Part shown: positions 45,070-54,024 of the stretch, piece after piece
Position numbering within the stretch: position 1 is the first letter of the stretch
Layout: each line of letters begins with the position of its first letter
Assembly: GCA_041395725.1 (NCBI GenBank)
Contig: JAWKZW010000001.1
Coordinates: 4,036,501-4,100,500, forward strand
DNA: 64,000 bases
Direction of reading: 5' to 3'
From: Gammaproteobacteria bacterium
GTDB taxonomy: Bacteria > Pseudomonadota > Gammaproteobacteria > Pseudomonadales > Pseudohongiellaceae
Program-made: the position numbers and the translations under genes
Notes under the pieces: generated by a model
What the model saw: the letters and a program-made list of their open reading frames with translations, nothing else
What the model was told of the DNA's origin: nothing
Databases searched by the model: none

Positions 45070-46461
45070 TTATAGCAGTCGACTAACATCGTTATAAATA
45101 GCCAGAACCATTATCCCTGATATCAGCAACAGACCCAGCTGCAAACCCAGCTCCTGAATTTTTTCCGGCACCGGCCTGCGGATCACCGCCTCGATCAGGT
45201 AGTACAGCAGATGGCCACCATCCAGAACCGGTATCGGTAACAGGTTCAGCACGCCGAGCGAAATACTCAGAATCGCCAGAAACCCGAGATACACATCCAG
45301 TCCGTACGAGGCTGTTTCGCCGGCGACCTGTGCAATGGTAATAGGCCCATTGATATTCTTTACGGAAATCAGGCCTACAACCATTTTCTTTATCGAGTCC
45401 AGCACGAACAACGATTTGCTCCAGGTTTCCTGCAACGCCGGAACAATGGCTGTAAACGCATTGAATTCAAGACGGCGTTGCCGGTCTGCCGGTAACAGGT
45501 CGGCAATGGACCTTTCAACAACCGAGGCGCCAATAGTGCCGATGACCCTGCCATCCCCCACTGCCGTGCGCTCTGGTCGCAGTCGCAATTCGACCTCTTC
45601 ACTCCCTCGTTGGACAACGACATCCAGATCGAGTTCCGGGTTTGCTCGCACGATTTCGACCCAGTGGGACCAGCCGCGTATGGGCCGGCCATTGGCACTG
45701 ATCACTTCATCACCAGGCTGTAAACCGCCCGCCTCTGCTCTACCACCGGGTATTACGGAGGCGATTTCCGGAGGCAGATCAAACTGCACGAGCCCCAGTG
45801 AATACAATGGATCCGGCGCAGTGGATTGTGCCAGCCAGCTATCGATCGAAACCTGCCTGGTTTCTGAATCCAGCGCGCCTGCCGGGGTGACTGTCATTTC
45901 GATCTGGCCACTTTCCCCCAGTCGCTCAAGCAACTTCATGGTTACCTGCTGCCACATTTGCGTCTGGGTACCGTCGACTGCTGTAATCTCGTCGCCCGCC
46001 TGCAGGCCGGCCCGATCCGCCGGACTGTCTTCGACAACACTGTGAACTACCGGCGCCAGGCCGGTAACGCCGTAGCTAAGATTGATTATCCAGAAAACAA
46101 CCGCCGCGAGAATAAAATTGGCCACCGGACCCGCGGCGACAATAGCCATTCTCTGCCACAGCGGCTTGAAGGCAAAAGACTCCGCCCGTTGCACTGCGGT
46201 AAGCTGACTGTTGTCCGCTACCGCGATATCTTCCTGCCCCAACATCTTGACGTAGCCACCGAGGGGGATCGGCGCGATGGCGTACTCCACACCGTCTTTT
46301 CCGATCCAGGATTTTAGTGGTTTGCCGAACCCAATCGAAAACCGCAGCACCCTGACACCGCAGCGACGGGCCACCCAGAAATGACCGAACTCGTGAAATG
46401 TAACCAGAATGCCCAGCGTCACAATCAGGGCAGCGACATTTAAAAACAGCGTTGGAAGCAT
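45070..46461 (-). CDS. rseP: Site-2 protease RseP
   Basis: Intramembrane zinc metalloprotease that cleaves RseA after DegS and so activates sigma-E under envelope stress; it also clears signal-peptide remnants. The 463-residue protein has HEFGH at residues 23-27 in the first membrane segment, two periplasmic PDZ domains (about 115-310) and the third zinc ligand in LLPIPVLDGGHLL. It sits between dxr and bamA, the standard order. Confidence 0.96.
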   Translation of the reverse strand: MLPTLFLNVAALIVTLGILVTFHEFGHFWVARRCGVRVLRFSIGFGKPLKSWIGKDGVEYAIAPIPLGGYVKMLGQEDIAVADNSQLTAVQRAESFAFKPLWQRMAIVAAGPVANFILAAVVFWIINLSYGVTGLAPVVHSVVEDSPADRAGLQAGDEITAVDGTQTQMWQQVTMKLLERLGESGQIEMTVTPAGALDSETRQVSIDSWLAQSTAPDPLYSLGLVQFDLPPEIASVIPGGRAEAGGLQPGDEVISANGRPIRGWSHWVEIVRANPELDLDVVVQRGSEEVELRLRPERTAVGDGRVIGTIGASVVERSIADLLPADRQRRLEFNAFTAIVPALQETWSKSLFVLDSIKKMVVGLISVKNINGPITIAQVAGETASYGLDVYLGFLAILSISLGVLNLLPIPVLDGGHLLYYLIEAVIRRPVPEKIQELGLQLGLLLISGIMVLAIYNDVSRLL

Positions 46462-46491
46462 AATTAAACCTTGTGGGTCGATCCGCGCAAA

Positions 46492-47685
46492 TCAATTATT
46501 TGCTTTAGCAATCAGATCATTAGCCAAAATTCGGGCTTGCGAATCGGAAGTTCGAATAATATCGAGACTTGACGCGCCTTCACAAGGTATTTTCGCTATA
46601 ACCCCTTCGATAACACGATGAATCTGATCGAATCTCAGGCGCCCCTGTAGAAACCCTTCGACCGCCTGCTCATTTGCCGCGTTCAGGATGGCCGGCGCGG
46701 TACCACCCCGTGCCGCCGCCTCCATACCGAGGCGCAGACAGGGAAAGCGGTTCAGATCAGGCGGCCTGAACTCCAGGGGCTGCTGGCGGGTAAGATCCAA
46801 TCGGGAAGCTCCGGACTCAATGCGCTGCGGCCAGGCCAGGCCGTAGGCGATGGGGATGCGCATATCCGGGTTTGCCAGTTGTGCAACCACCGAGCCGTCC
46901 CGGTATTCCACCATGGAATGAACAATACTTTGCGGGTGGATCACGACCTCAAGTTGCTCGCAGTCCAGATCGAACAGGTAGCAGGCTTCGATGAATTCCA
47001 GCCCCTTGTTCATGAGCGTCGCCGAATCCACCGAAATCTTGCGCCCCATTTCCCAGCGCGGGTGTTTACAGGCCTGGTCGGGAGTTACCGAAGAAAAATC
47101 TTCCGCAGGCAGGTCCAGAAATGGGCCACCGGACGCCGTCAGGATCACCCTGCTCACCCCCTGCTTGCCGCTGACTACCTCACCGTTCAGCGGCGCTGGC
47201 AGACACTGAAATATCGCGTTGTGCTCGCTGTCGATGGGTAACAGTTGAGCACCACTGGCCCGTATGCGGTGCATAAACAGGTCACCAGCCATCACCAGTG
47301 ACTCCTTGTTGGCCAGCAGAATTTTTTTGCCGGCATCAACAGCCGCCAGGGTCGCACCCAGACCCGCGGCACCAACGATGGCCGCCATCACTATCTGCAC
47401 TGCGTTATGGCCGGCAACGAATTCAAGGCTGGCGGTTCCGCACAACACTTCGGTGTCTGTGTCCGCTAACAACTGGCGCAGGGCTTCCGCCTTTTCCTCC
47501 TCAACGACCACCGCGTAGCGGGGGTTGAAGTGACGACATTGCCTGGCCAACAATTCAACCCTGTTGTAGGCCGTCAGCGCAAAAACTTCGTAGTCAGAAT
47601 GCCGGTCAATGACATCCAGGGTGCTTTCTCCGATTGAGCCCGTTGATCCGAGCACTGTTATCCGCTGCTTTGCCGCCACCGCCAT
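46492..47685 (-). CDS. dxr: 1-deoxy-D-xylulose 5-phosphate reductoisomerase Dxr
   Basis: Converts DXP to MEP using NADPH, the committed step of the isoprenoid pathway shared with IspD and IspF. The 397-residue protein has the NADPH motif VLGSTGSIGESTLDVI, LANKESLVMAG, the metal/substrate loop PIDSEHNAIFQCL, the ASGGPF motif and KMSVDSATLMNK-like MGRKISVDSATLMNKGLE. ATG 47685 overlaps the cdsA stop in a TGATG, implying coupled translation; a longer frame to 47718 is not supported. Confidence 0.97.
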   Translation of the reverse strand: MAVAAKQRITVLGSTGSIGESTLDVIDRHSDYEVFALTAYNRVELLARQCRHFNPRYAVVVEEEKAEALRQLLADTDTEVLCGTASLEFVAGHNAVQIVMAAIVGAAGLGATLAAVDAGKKILLANKESLVMAGDLFMHRIRASGAQLLPIDSEHNAIFQCLPAPLNGEVVSGKQGVSRVILTASGGPFLDLPAEDFSSVTPDQACKHPRWEMGRKISVDSATLMNKGLEFIEACYLFDLDCEQLEVVIHPQSIVHSMVEYRDGSVVAQLANPDMRIPIAYGLAWPQRIESGASRLDLTRQQPLEFRPPDLNRFPCLRLGMEAAARGGTAPAILNAANEQAVEGFLQGRLRFDQIHRVIEGVIAKIPCEGASSLDIIRTSDSQARILANDLIAKANN

Positions 47686-48548
47686 CAGCCCCCCAGCCCC
47701 ATTACCAGAAACAGCCACAGCACCGCAAACGGGGTGGCGGCTGTCAGGCTGTCCAGCCGGTCCAGTATGCCCCCATGCCCTGGCAGCAGGGTTCCGCTGT
47801 CCTTCAGGTTACGATTGCGCTTGAGCATGCTTTCAAACAGGTCTCCCACGACACTGCTCAGAGATACCAGCACTGCTCCCAACACCAGCAGAATGGCCTG
47901 GATCAACGTCAGCGGTAGAACCCGGACTGACACCACAGCGACTATACCGGCGGTGACTGCCACACAGGAAATCATGCCGCCCCAGAAGCCGGCCCACGAT
48001 TTGCCGGGGCTCAGTGCTGGCGCCAGTTTACGCCTACCCCATGCGCGACCGGTGAAATAGGCGCCTATATCCGCGATGCTCACCAGGGCAATGAGACCCA
48101 GAACCAGTCCTCCGGATTCGTCAAGGTATTTCAACTGAACAATGCCGCACCAGGTAGGAACCAGTACGAAGATCCCCATCAATGCCACATGAGACTGATC
48201 ATTCCAGGAACTGCTGTTGGCGGGATAACCCGTCAACAGCCAGCCGGCCAGTATCCAGAACATGCAGCCAAATCCCATCAGTGAAAGTACCCGCAGGGGA
48301 TCCACAGCGACCGCATCAGGAGTGGCGCCAATGAGAAAAAAAGCACCCAGTAACAGGCCGGCCAGACTGAATACGTAGCCGGCTCCGGCCCCGGTACTTT
48401 CCACGCCGATGAAACGTGTCCATTCCATGCCAGCGAGAACAGTAATTAGCGCCACCGATATGGCGAACACGAAGGGGGAGGAAAACACTGCCAGGAAGAT
48501 CAACCCGACAATCAGGACTATAGCAGTCAGTATTCTTTTTAACAGCAC
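47685..48548 (-). CDS. cdsA: Phosphatidate cytidylyltransferase CdsA
   Basis: Makes CDP-diacylglycerol from phosphatidic acid and CTP for all phospholipids. The 287-residue polytopic membrane protein carries the C-terminal CDP-diglyceride synthase signature SSVVGDLFESMLKRNRNLKDSG followed by GHGGILDRLDSL. GTG 48548 is chosen: GGAG lies eight bases upstream, it starts just after the uppS stop, and it gives a hydrophobic N-terminus (MLLKRILTAIVLI). The open frame extends to 48797 but only as uppS antiphase sequence. Confidence 0.94.
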   Translation of the reverse strand: MLLKRILTAIVLIVGLIFLAVFSSPFVFAISVALITVLAGMEWTRFIGVESTGAGAGYVFSLAGLLLGAFFLIGATPDAVAVDPLRVLSLMGFGCMFWILAGWLLTGYPANSSSWNDQSHVALMGIFVLVPTWCGIVQLKYLDESGGLVLGLIALVSIADIGAYFTGRAWGRRKLAPALSPGKSWAGFWGGMISCVAVTAGIVAVVSVRVLPLTLIQAILLVLGAVLVSLSSVVGDLFESMLKRNRNLKDSGTLLPGHGGILDRLDSLTAATPFAVLWLFLVMGLGG

Positions 48549-48561
48549 GCTGGTCACTCCA

Positions 48562-49293
48562 TCACTCGGAATCCGGATGGGAACCAAACCGGCGCTGGCG
48601 ACTGGCAAAATCCTCCAGCGCCAGCTGAAACTGTCGATCATCGAAGTCTGGCCAGTAACAATCCGTGAAATAGAGTTCCGTATAGGCAAACTGCCAGAGC
48701 AGGAAATTGCTGATACGCCGTTCACCACCGGTGCGAATACAGAGGTCCGGTGCTGGCGCATCTCCCAGGCAGATAGCTTTCTGCAAGGTGTCCTCATTCA
48801 CCTGGTCGGCGGTCATCAGCCCCGCTTCGACATCTGCCGCCAGTCGACGAGCAGCCTCCGCGATATCCCAGCGGCCACCGTAATCTGCCGCAACCGTTAC
48901 CGTGACTCCCGAGTTGTTGGCTGTCAACTCCTCGACCTGGCGCATGTGAGTCAGCAGCTTATTAGAGAAACTTTCACGCCGACCAATGAAACGCACACGC
49001 ACATTCTTGGCATGGAACTGTTCCACTTCCTTGCGCTTGAGTACGGCCAGGAAAAGGGCCATGAGACCCTGCACTTCCTTCTTGGGTCTGAGCCAGTTTT
49101 CACTGCTGAAGGCAAACAGGGTGAGATAGTTGATGTCGCGCGCTATACAGCTGTCCACCAGATCCCTGGCAGCTTCAGCGCCGGCCCGATGACCCGCAGT
49201 CCCGGTCAGCCCCGCACTCCTGGCCCAACGATTATTGCCATCCATGATGACCGCGATATGAGCGGGCAGACTCTGAGTTTTATCGGGCTTCAT
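48562..49293 (-). CDS. uppS: Undecaprenyl diphosphate synthase UppS (IspU)
   Basis: Builds the C55 undecaprenyl-PP carrier from farnesyl-PP and eight IPP units for peptidoglycan and O-antigen. The 243-residue cis-prenyltransferase has VIMDGNNRWA with catalytic D18, the FAFSSENW segment and the C-terminal DLCIRTGGERRISNFLLWQ and ELYFTDCYWPDF motifs. It sits in frr-uppS-cdsA, the standard order. Its product is dephosphorylated by UppP, encoded at 60 kb. Confidence 0.97.
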   Translation of the reverse strand: MKPDKTQSLPAHIAVIMDGNNRWARSAGLTGTAGHRAGAEAARDLVDSCIARDINYLTLFAFSSENWLRPKKEVQGLMALFLAVLKRKEVEQFHAKNVRVRFIGRRESFSNKLLTHMRQVEELTANNSGVTVTVAADYGGRWDIAEAARRLAADVEAGLMTADQVNEDTLQKAICLGDAPAPDLCIRTGGERRISNFLLWQFAYTELYFTDCYWPDFDDRQFQLALEDFASRQRRFGSHPDSE

Positions 49294-49377
49294 AATGGCC
49301 TAATCCCTTCCTGTACCTTGCACATCCAGCCGACCGGGTAAAACTTCAATCCCGGCCGTGGGCATAGAAGCGGATTA

Positions 49378-49935
49378 TCAGACGGAAAGAAGATCCTTTT
49401 CCTTCGCGGTAAAGCACTTCTCGACAGCCTCTACGTACTTGTCGGTAAGCTTCTGGATCTGCTCTTCTGCACGACGCAATTCATCTTCGCTGATCTCTTT
49501 TTCCTTCTCCAGATCTTTCAGATCGGAATTGGCGTCGCGGCGAATATTGCGAATTGCCACCCGGGCATTCTCCGCCTCGTTCTTGGCCTGCTTGGTATAC
49601 TCACGCCGGGTTTCTTCAGTCAGCGGCGGCATGGGAACTCTTATCGACTCACCGTTGTTGGAAGGATTCAGGCCCAGGTCCGACTTCATGATCGCCTTCT
49701 CAACCTCACCGATCATGCCCTTTTCCCAGGGGTTCACAACCAGCGACCTGCCTTCCTCCACGGTGACATTGGCGAGCTGATTCAGCGGTGTCTCTACGCC
49801 ATAGTAAGAGACGACAAGATCATCAAGGAGACTGGGATGCGCTCTGCCGGTTCGAATTCTGTTGAAAGCCGACTCCAAAGAGGCCACACTTTTCTGCATG
49901 CGCTCCTCTGCATCCTGAGTAATTTCTTTGATCAT
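49378..49935 (-). CDS. frr: Ribosome recycling factor
   Basis: Releases ribosomes from mRNA after termination, with EF-G. The 185-residue length equals that of E. coli RRF. It contains the RTGRAHPSLLD segment at the head of the helical bundle, VNPWEKGMIGEVEKAI, PPLTEETRREYTKQAKNEAENARVAIRNIRRD and the acidic C-terminal helix. It follows pyrH by 56 bases. Confidence 0.97.
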   Translation of the reverse strand: MIKEITQDAEERMQKSVASLESAFNRIRTGRAHPSLLDDLVVSYYGVETPLNQLANVTVEEGRSLVVNPWEKGMIGEVEKAIMKSDLGLNPSNNGESIRVPMPPLTEETRREYTKQAKNEAENARVAIRNIRRDANSDLKDLEKEKEISEDELRRAEEQIQKLTDKYVEAVEKCFTAKEKDLLSV

Positions 49936-49991
49936 TCACTGATTCTCCCGGTCTGAATTTTAAAGAATTCCCTGCTGACAGGGTTAGGGGT

Positions 49992-50711
49992 CTAGCCGAT
50001 AGTCGTTCCTTCCCCACTGCCCATCACGTTGTTTAAAAGACCGCCCGCTTTAGTCATATTGAATACGCGGATCGGAATGGCATTATCGCGGCTCAAACAG
50101 ATCGCCGTGAGGTCCATGACGCCCAGCTTCTTCTCAATCACTTCGTCGTAACTGAGCGTATCAAACTTGATGGCTTCGGGATCCACATTGGGATCAGCGG
50201 AGTAAACACCGTCAACCTTGGTAGCTTTCAGGATCAGCTCCGCGCCGATTTCGATACCGCGCAGACAGGCGGCCGTGTCGGTAGTGAAGAACGGGTTACC
50301 GGTGCCGGCGGAAAAAATCACCACGTCTCCGGCACGCAGATGCCGCATGGCCGTGCGGCGATCATAGTGCTCGACCATGCCACTCATCTGCACAGCCGAC
50401 ATCACCCGGGTCGCAATACCCGCCCGTTCCAGCGCATCCCGCATGGCCAGAGCGTTCATCACCGTGGCCAGCATTCCCATATGGTCGCCCGTCACCCGCT
50501 CCATTCCAGCTGAATGCAGCGCCGCGCCACGGAACAGATTCCCGCCACCGATAACCATACCGACTTCGATACCGAAGCCAACCAGCTGCCCGACCTCCAC
50601 TGCTATCCGGTCGAGCACCTTGGGATCAATGCCAAAGTCAACGTCTCCCATCAGCGCTTCCCCGCTCAGCTTGAGCAGTATCCGCTTGTACTTCTTTTCC
50701 GCTCCAGGCAT
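49992..50711 (-). CDS. pyrH: Uridylate kinase PyrH
   Basis: Phosphorylates UMP to UDP, on the route to UTP and CTP. The 239-residue protein has the amino-acid-kinase-fold motifs KRILLKLSGEALMG, VIGGGNLFRG, GTGNPFFTTDTAA and KVDGVYSADP. E. coli PyrH has 241 residues. It lies 60 bases downstream of tsf and upstream of frr, the standard cluster. Confidence 0.97.
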   Translation of the reverse strand: MPGAEKKYKRILLKLSGEALMGDVDFGIDPKVLDRIAVEVGQLVGFGIEVGMVIGGGNLFRGAALHSAGMERVTGDHMGMLATVMNALAMRDALERAGIATRVMSAVQMSGMVEHYDRRTAMRHLRAGDVVIFSAGTGNPFFTTDTAACLRGIEIGAELILKATKVDGVYSADPNVDPEAIKFDTLSYDEVIEKKLGVMDLTAICLSRDNAIPIRVFNMTKAGGLLNNVMGSGEGTTIG

Positions 50712-50771
50712 GACTTTTGATTCCCTCTCACCAGGTGAGTCGGGTCGGAATGGGGAGCTGTCCCGACACTG

Positions 50772-51647
50772 TTAGTTTTTAAGCTGCGCAGCAACCTCGG
50801 CAGCAAAATCTTCTTCTTTCTTCTCAATCCCTTCGCCAACTTCGAATCGGACAAATGTTACGACATCAGCACCGGCTTCTTTCAGCAGGCCCTTCACTTT
50901 CACGTCTGGGTCTTTCACAAAGGGTTGTTCCAGCAAGCTTACTTCAGCGACGAATTTCTGCAACCGGCCACTGATCATCTTTTCAATTATTTCTTCCGGC
51001 TTACCGCTCTCACGGGCCTGGGCCGAATATATTTCCGACTCCTTGGCCAGCACTTCTTCCGGCACGTCTTCGGCGCGCACTACCATAGGACTGAGCGCTG
51101 CGATGTGCATGGCGATGTCGCGGGCAAGAGACTCATCACCGCCCTGTAAGGCGATCAGTACCGCGATACGGTTGTTACTGTGCACGTAGGAAGCAACTAT
51201 GCCTTTATTGGCATCATCAAAGGCAAGGCGTGCTATACGTCGCACCGAAATATTCTCACCGATTTTCTGCACCAGAGCCTGACGCTGATTTTCCAGTCCA
51301 GCTTCCATCAATTGCGCCAGGTCAGCATCCCGCTGATCGAATGCCTGACCCAGTACGTCCCTGGCGAAACCGAGAAAATTATCGTCCCTGGCAACAAAAT
51401 CGGTTTCACTGTTGACCTCGATTACCACGCCGTAGTTCCCGTCTTCGGCGATTTTAGTCATCACAATGCCTTCAGCGGCCACACGGGAGGATTTTTTCTC
51501 GGCCTTCAAACCACTTGCTTTACGCAGATCGTCAATTGCCCGCTCCATGTCGCCGTCAGCTTCCTGAAGCGCTTTCTTGCACTCCATCATGCCCAGTCCG
51601 GTGCGCTCGCGCAGCTCTTTGACCATGCTTGCCGATATCGTAGTCAT
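50772..51647 (-). CDS. tsf: Elongation factor Ts
   Basis: Nucleotide exchange factor that recharges EF-Tu. The 291-residue protein has the N-terminal helical domain (VKELRERTGLGMMECKKAL), the core signature VEVNSETDFVARN-like VIEVNSETDFVARDD, and the coiled-coil region. E. coli Ts has 283 residues. It is separated from rpsB by an intrinsic terminator-like hairpin, so its transcript level may be set below that of rpsB. GAGAGG is a plausible ribosome-binding site. Confidence 0.97.
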   Translation of the reverse strand: MTTISASMVKELRERTGLGMMECKKALQEADGDMERAIDDLRKASGLKAEKKSSRVAAEGIVMTKIAEDGNYGVVIEVNSETDFVARDDNFLGFARDVLGQAFDQRDADLAQLMEAGLENQRQALVQKIGENISVRRIARLAFDDANKGIVASYVHSNNRIAVLIALQGGDESLARDIAMHIAALSPMVVRAEDVPEEVLAKESEIYSAQARESGKPEEIIEKMISGRLQKFVAEVSLLEQPFVKDPDVKVKGLLKEAGADVVTFVRFEVGEGIEKKEEDFAAEVAAQLKN

Positions 51648-51716
51648 GTTTTTTGCCTCTCAACTGTCCCGCCGCCCTGGTCAGAGCGGGGTGAAATAAA
51701 AACTGGTTGGTTTTTG

Positions 51717-51739
51717 AAAAAAGGGGGCATAACGCCCCC
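51717..51739 (-). terminator. Intrinsic terminator/attenuator between rpsB and tsf
   Basis: On the minus strand a GGGGGC / GCCCCC stem with a 5-base loop is followed by six T. It lies in the 147-base rpsB-tsf gap and should end part of the rpsB transcripts, letting some continue into tsf, as in E. coli. Confidence 0.85.
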
Positions 51740-51794
51740 GAAATTAGTTACGAGGGCTGCGGCAATGAGCCCAGCCCCCTGAAGACGGGTACCG

Positions 51795-52844
51795 CTATTC
51801 TTCCTCGGAGTCGGCCGCAGACTGCTTCTTGGCCGGCGCTTTCTTCTTGGCAACAGCCTTCTTGGCTGCAACTTTCTTGGCAGGAGCCTTCTTCGCTGCC
51901 GCTTCGGCAGTCTCTTCACCTGCCTCAGCATCTGCTGCTGAGTCTGCCTCGGCTTCGACCTTGCCGGCCTCGGCTGCCACTTCGCCCTGCGAATCGTCAG
52001 CCTCTGCTTCAGCTGCCGGCTCCGCTGGAGCCTCGACCTCGGCTTCCTCAACCTCGGCAGCACTTATCTTAGGCGCGACCTTGGCTTCAGCTTTGGCTTC
52101 TGCCACCGGAGCCGGCTCGTCGTCGTCAATTTCGACGAACTCGCCTTCGCCTACGTTATTAGCAGCATTGCGGCCTGCCTCGCAGGCATCGGCGATCGCC
52201 TTGACGTAGAGCTGGATAGCACGAATGGCATCATCGTTGCCAGGAATAACGAAATCGACACCATCGGGATCACTGTTCGTATCAACAATACCGATTACCG
52301 GTATCCTGAGGCTGTTGGCTTCCTTAACCGCTATACGTTCGTGGTCTACGTCCACCACAAAAATGGCATCCGGTAATCCACCCATATCCTTGATACCGCC
52401 TATGCTGCGCTCAAGTTTTTCTTTGGCGCGGCGCCGCATCAGGGCTTCCTTCTTGGTCAGATGGCCCAGAGTCCCGTCAGTTTCCTGCGCTTCCAGGTCC
52501 TTTAAGCGTTTGATGGAGCCCCGAATGGTTTTATAGTTGGTCAGCATACCGCCCAGCCAGCGGTGGTTAACGTAAGGCATACCGACCCGTTCGGCTTCGG
52601 CGCGAATGAATTTGCCGGCCGCCCGCTTGGTACCGACAAACAATACCTTCTTTTTCTTGGCAGCCAGATCGCGCACTTCTTCCAGTGCGACATTCAACGC
52701 TGGCAGCGTATGCTCCAGGTTGATAATGTGAATCTGATTTCGAGCCCCGAAAATGTACTGATTCATTTTGGGGTTCCAGTAACGGCATTGATGACCGAAG
52801 TGCACGCCGGCCTTCAGCATCTCTTTCATAGATACAGCAGTCAT
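51795..52844 (-). CDS. rpsB: 30S ribosomal protein S2 with long acidic and Lys/Ala-rich C-terminal extension
   Basis: Small-subunit protein S2. Residues 1 to about 235 are ordinary S2 (MKEMLKAGVHFGHQCRYWNPKM; HRWLGGMLTNYKTIRGSIKRL; VDVDHERIAVKEA; IPVIGIVDTNSDPDGVDFVIPGNDDA). After it comes an extension of about 109 residues, giving 349 against 241 in E. coli. Residues 241-316 are almost all Ala, Glu, Asp and Val; 318-340 are KKAPAKK-type repeats, as in the AlgP-like protein at 62 kb; the end is acidic (DSEEE). ATG 52844 follows AGGAAAG; the frame upstream to 52937 is leader, not protein. Confidence 0.95.
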   Translation of the reverse strand: MTAVSMKEMLKAGVHFGHQCRYWNPKMNQYIFGARNQIHIINLEHTLPALNVALEEVRDLAAKKKKVLFVGTKRAAGKFIRAEAERVGMPYVNHRWLGGMLTNYKTIRGSIKRLKDLEAQETDGTLGHLTKKEALMRRRAKEKLERSIGGIKDMGGLPDAIFVVDVDHERIAVKEANSLRIPVIGIVDTNSDPDGVDFVIPGNDDAIRAIQLYVKAIADACEAGRNAANNVGEGEFVEIDDDEPAPVAEAKAEAKVAPKISAAEVEEAEVEAPAEPAAEAEADDSQGEVAAEAGKVEAEADSAADAEAGEETAEAAAKKAPAKKVAAKKAVAKKKAPAKKQSAADSEEE

Positions 52845-52861
52845 AATCTTTCCTGTAGTTC

Positions 52862-52895
52862 GGGTTAGGCCTCCACACACCCCATGGCTTAACCC
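52862..52895 (-). promoter_or_regulatory. Candidate S2-binding (autoregulatory) leader hairpin of rpsB
   Basis: On the minus strand GGGTTA pairs with TAACCC, and CCA with TGG inside, around a GGGGTGTG loop, just before the ribosome-binding site. An S2-binding leader element that represses rpsB-tsf is known in gammaproteobacteria; position and shape fit, but I matched it by eye only. Confidence 0.5.
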
Positions 52896-53026
52896 GTGGA
52901 ACGCACTGAACGGCATTCCGGCGGGCACCCAAAGCACACGTGACGGTGTGTGTGCGACATTAAAAGAGCTGGCAAACCAGCCTGATTTTCCTATTTTTCC
53001 GGGGACTGCTCCCCAGAGCGCGCCGC

Positions 53027-53032
53027 TTTATA
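53027..53032 (-). promoter_or_regulatory. Candidate -10 of the rpsB promoter with GC-rich discriminator
   Basis: TATAAA on the minus strand is followed by GCGGCGCGC, the GC discriminator typical of stringently controlled ribosomal promoters. The leader to the rpsB start would be about 175 bases, similar to E. coli. The -35 is weak (TTTATG at 17-base spacing). Confidence 0.5.
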
Positions 53033-53212
53033 CCACAACAGCACTGAAACATAAAGCTTCTCTGAATTCCCTGAGACTCCGACCAGGCCCTGTCACGCAC
53101 CTGCCACTTCTATTATTCGCTTTCCGGGTGCTTTACAATACGCATCCTTTTGACACGCAGGCCGGAATCAGTTGGTCGCCAGACAACCTTGAGATAACCG
53201 AAAAAACTTGCC

Positions 53213-53992
53213 ATGGGAATCACCCTGAAAACCGCTGACGAGATCGCCAAGATGCGCGTGGCCGGCAGACTGGCCGCGGAAGTCCTGGAAATGATCACGC
53301 CTTATGTTGAGCCCGGTATCAGCACTGGCGAACTGGATCGTATCTGTCATGACTATATTGTCAATGTTCAGGACGCAACCCCGGCACCATTGAACTACAA
53401 TGGTTTCCCCAAATCTATTTGCACGTCAGTCAACCACGTCATTTGTCATGGTATTCCCAGTGACGGCAAAGTCCTGAAAAGCGGCGATATCATCAATATT
53501 GACGTGACGGTTATCAAGGACGGGTTCCATGGCGATACCAGCAAAATGTTCTGCGTCGGGGAGACTGCTGAGCACGCACGCCGCCTGATCCGGGTAACCC
53601 AGGAGTGCCTTTACCTGGGTATCGAACTGGTAAAACCCGGCGTCACGCTGGGGGATATCGGCCACGCTATTCAAACCCATGCGGAAGCAAATCATTATTC
53701 CGTGGTGAGAGAATATTGCGGCCACGGCATAGGTCGCGTGTTCCATGAAGACCCTCAGGTACTTCACTTCGGTCGCCCTCGAACCGGCTGCGTCGTTACC
53801 GAGGGCATGACATTCACCATCGAACCCATGCTCAATGCCGGCACCCGCTTTACCAAGCTGTCGAAGAAAGATGGCTGGACCGTGACCACCAAGGACAGAA
53901 GACTGTCCGCGCAATGGGAACATACACTTGCTGTAACACGGGACGGATGCGAAATTCTGACCCTGCGATCAGATGAGGCCCTCCCCTGGTAA
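53213..53992 (+). CDS. map: Methionine aminopeptidase type I
   Basis: Removes the initiator methionine from new proteins. The 259-residue protein has all five metal ligands of the pita-bread fold: D97, D108, H171, E204 and E236, plus the catalytic histidine in NHVICHG. E. coli Map has 264 residues. It is divergent from rpsB, the conserved arrangement, and 32 bases before glnD. Confidence 0.97.
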   Translation: MGITLKTADEIAKMRVAGRLAAEVLEMITPYVEPGISTGELDRICHDYIVNVQDATPAPLNYNGFPKSICTSVNHVICHGIPSDGKVLKSGDIINIDVTVIKDGFHGDTSKMFCVGETAEHARRLIRVTQECLYLGIELVKPGVTLGDIGHAIQTHAEANHYSVVREYCGHGIGRVFHEDPQVLHFGRPRTGCVVTEGMTFTIEPMLNAGTRFTKLSKKDGWTVTTKDRRLSAQWEHTLAVTRDGCEILTLRSDEALPW

Positions 53993-54024
53993 TGGCCAGC
54001 CAGCCCCCTGCACCGGACCTATAG

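Larger units (their letters stand above)
52845..53212. other. Divergent rpsB / map intergenic region with rpsB leader
   Basis: This 368-base region holds the rpsB promoter, its long structured leader and the map promoter. Short hairpins at 53001-53014 (GGGGA / TCCCC) and 52971-52984 (GCTGG / CCAGC) lie in the leader. No small gene is evident. Confidence 0.6.
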
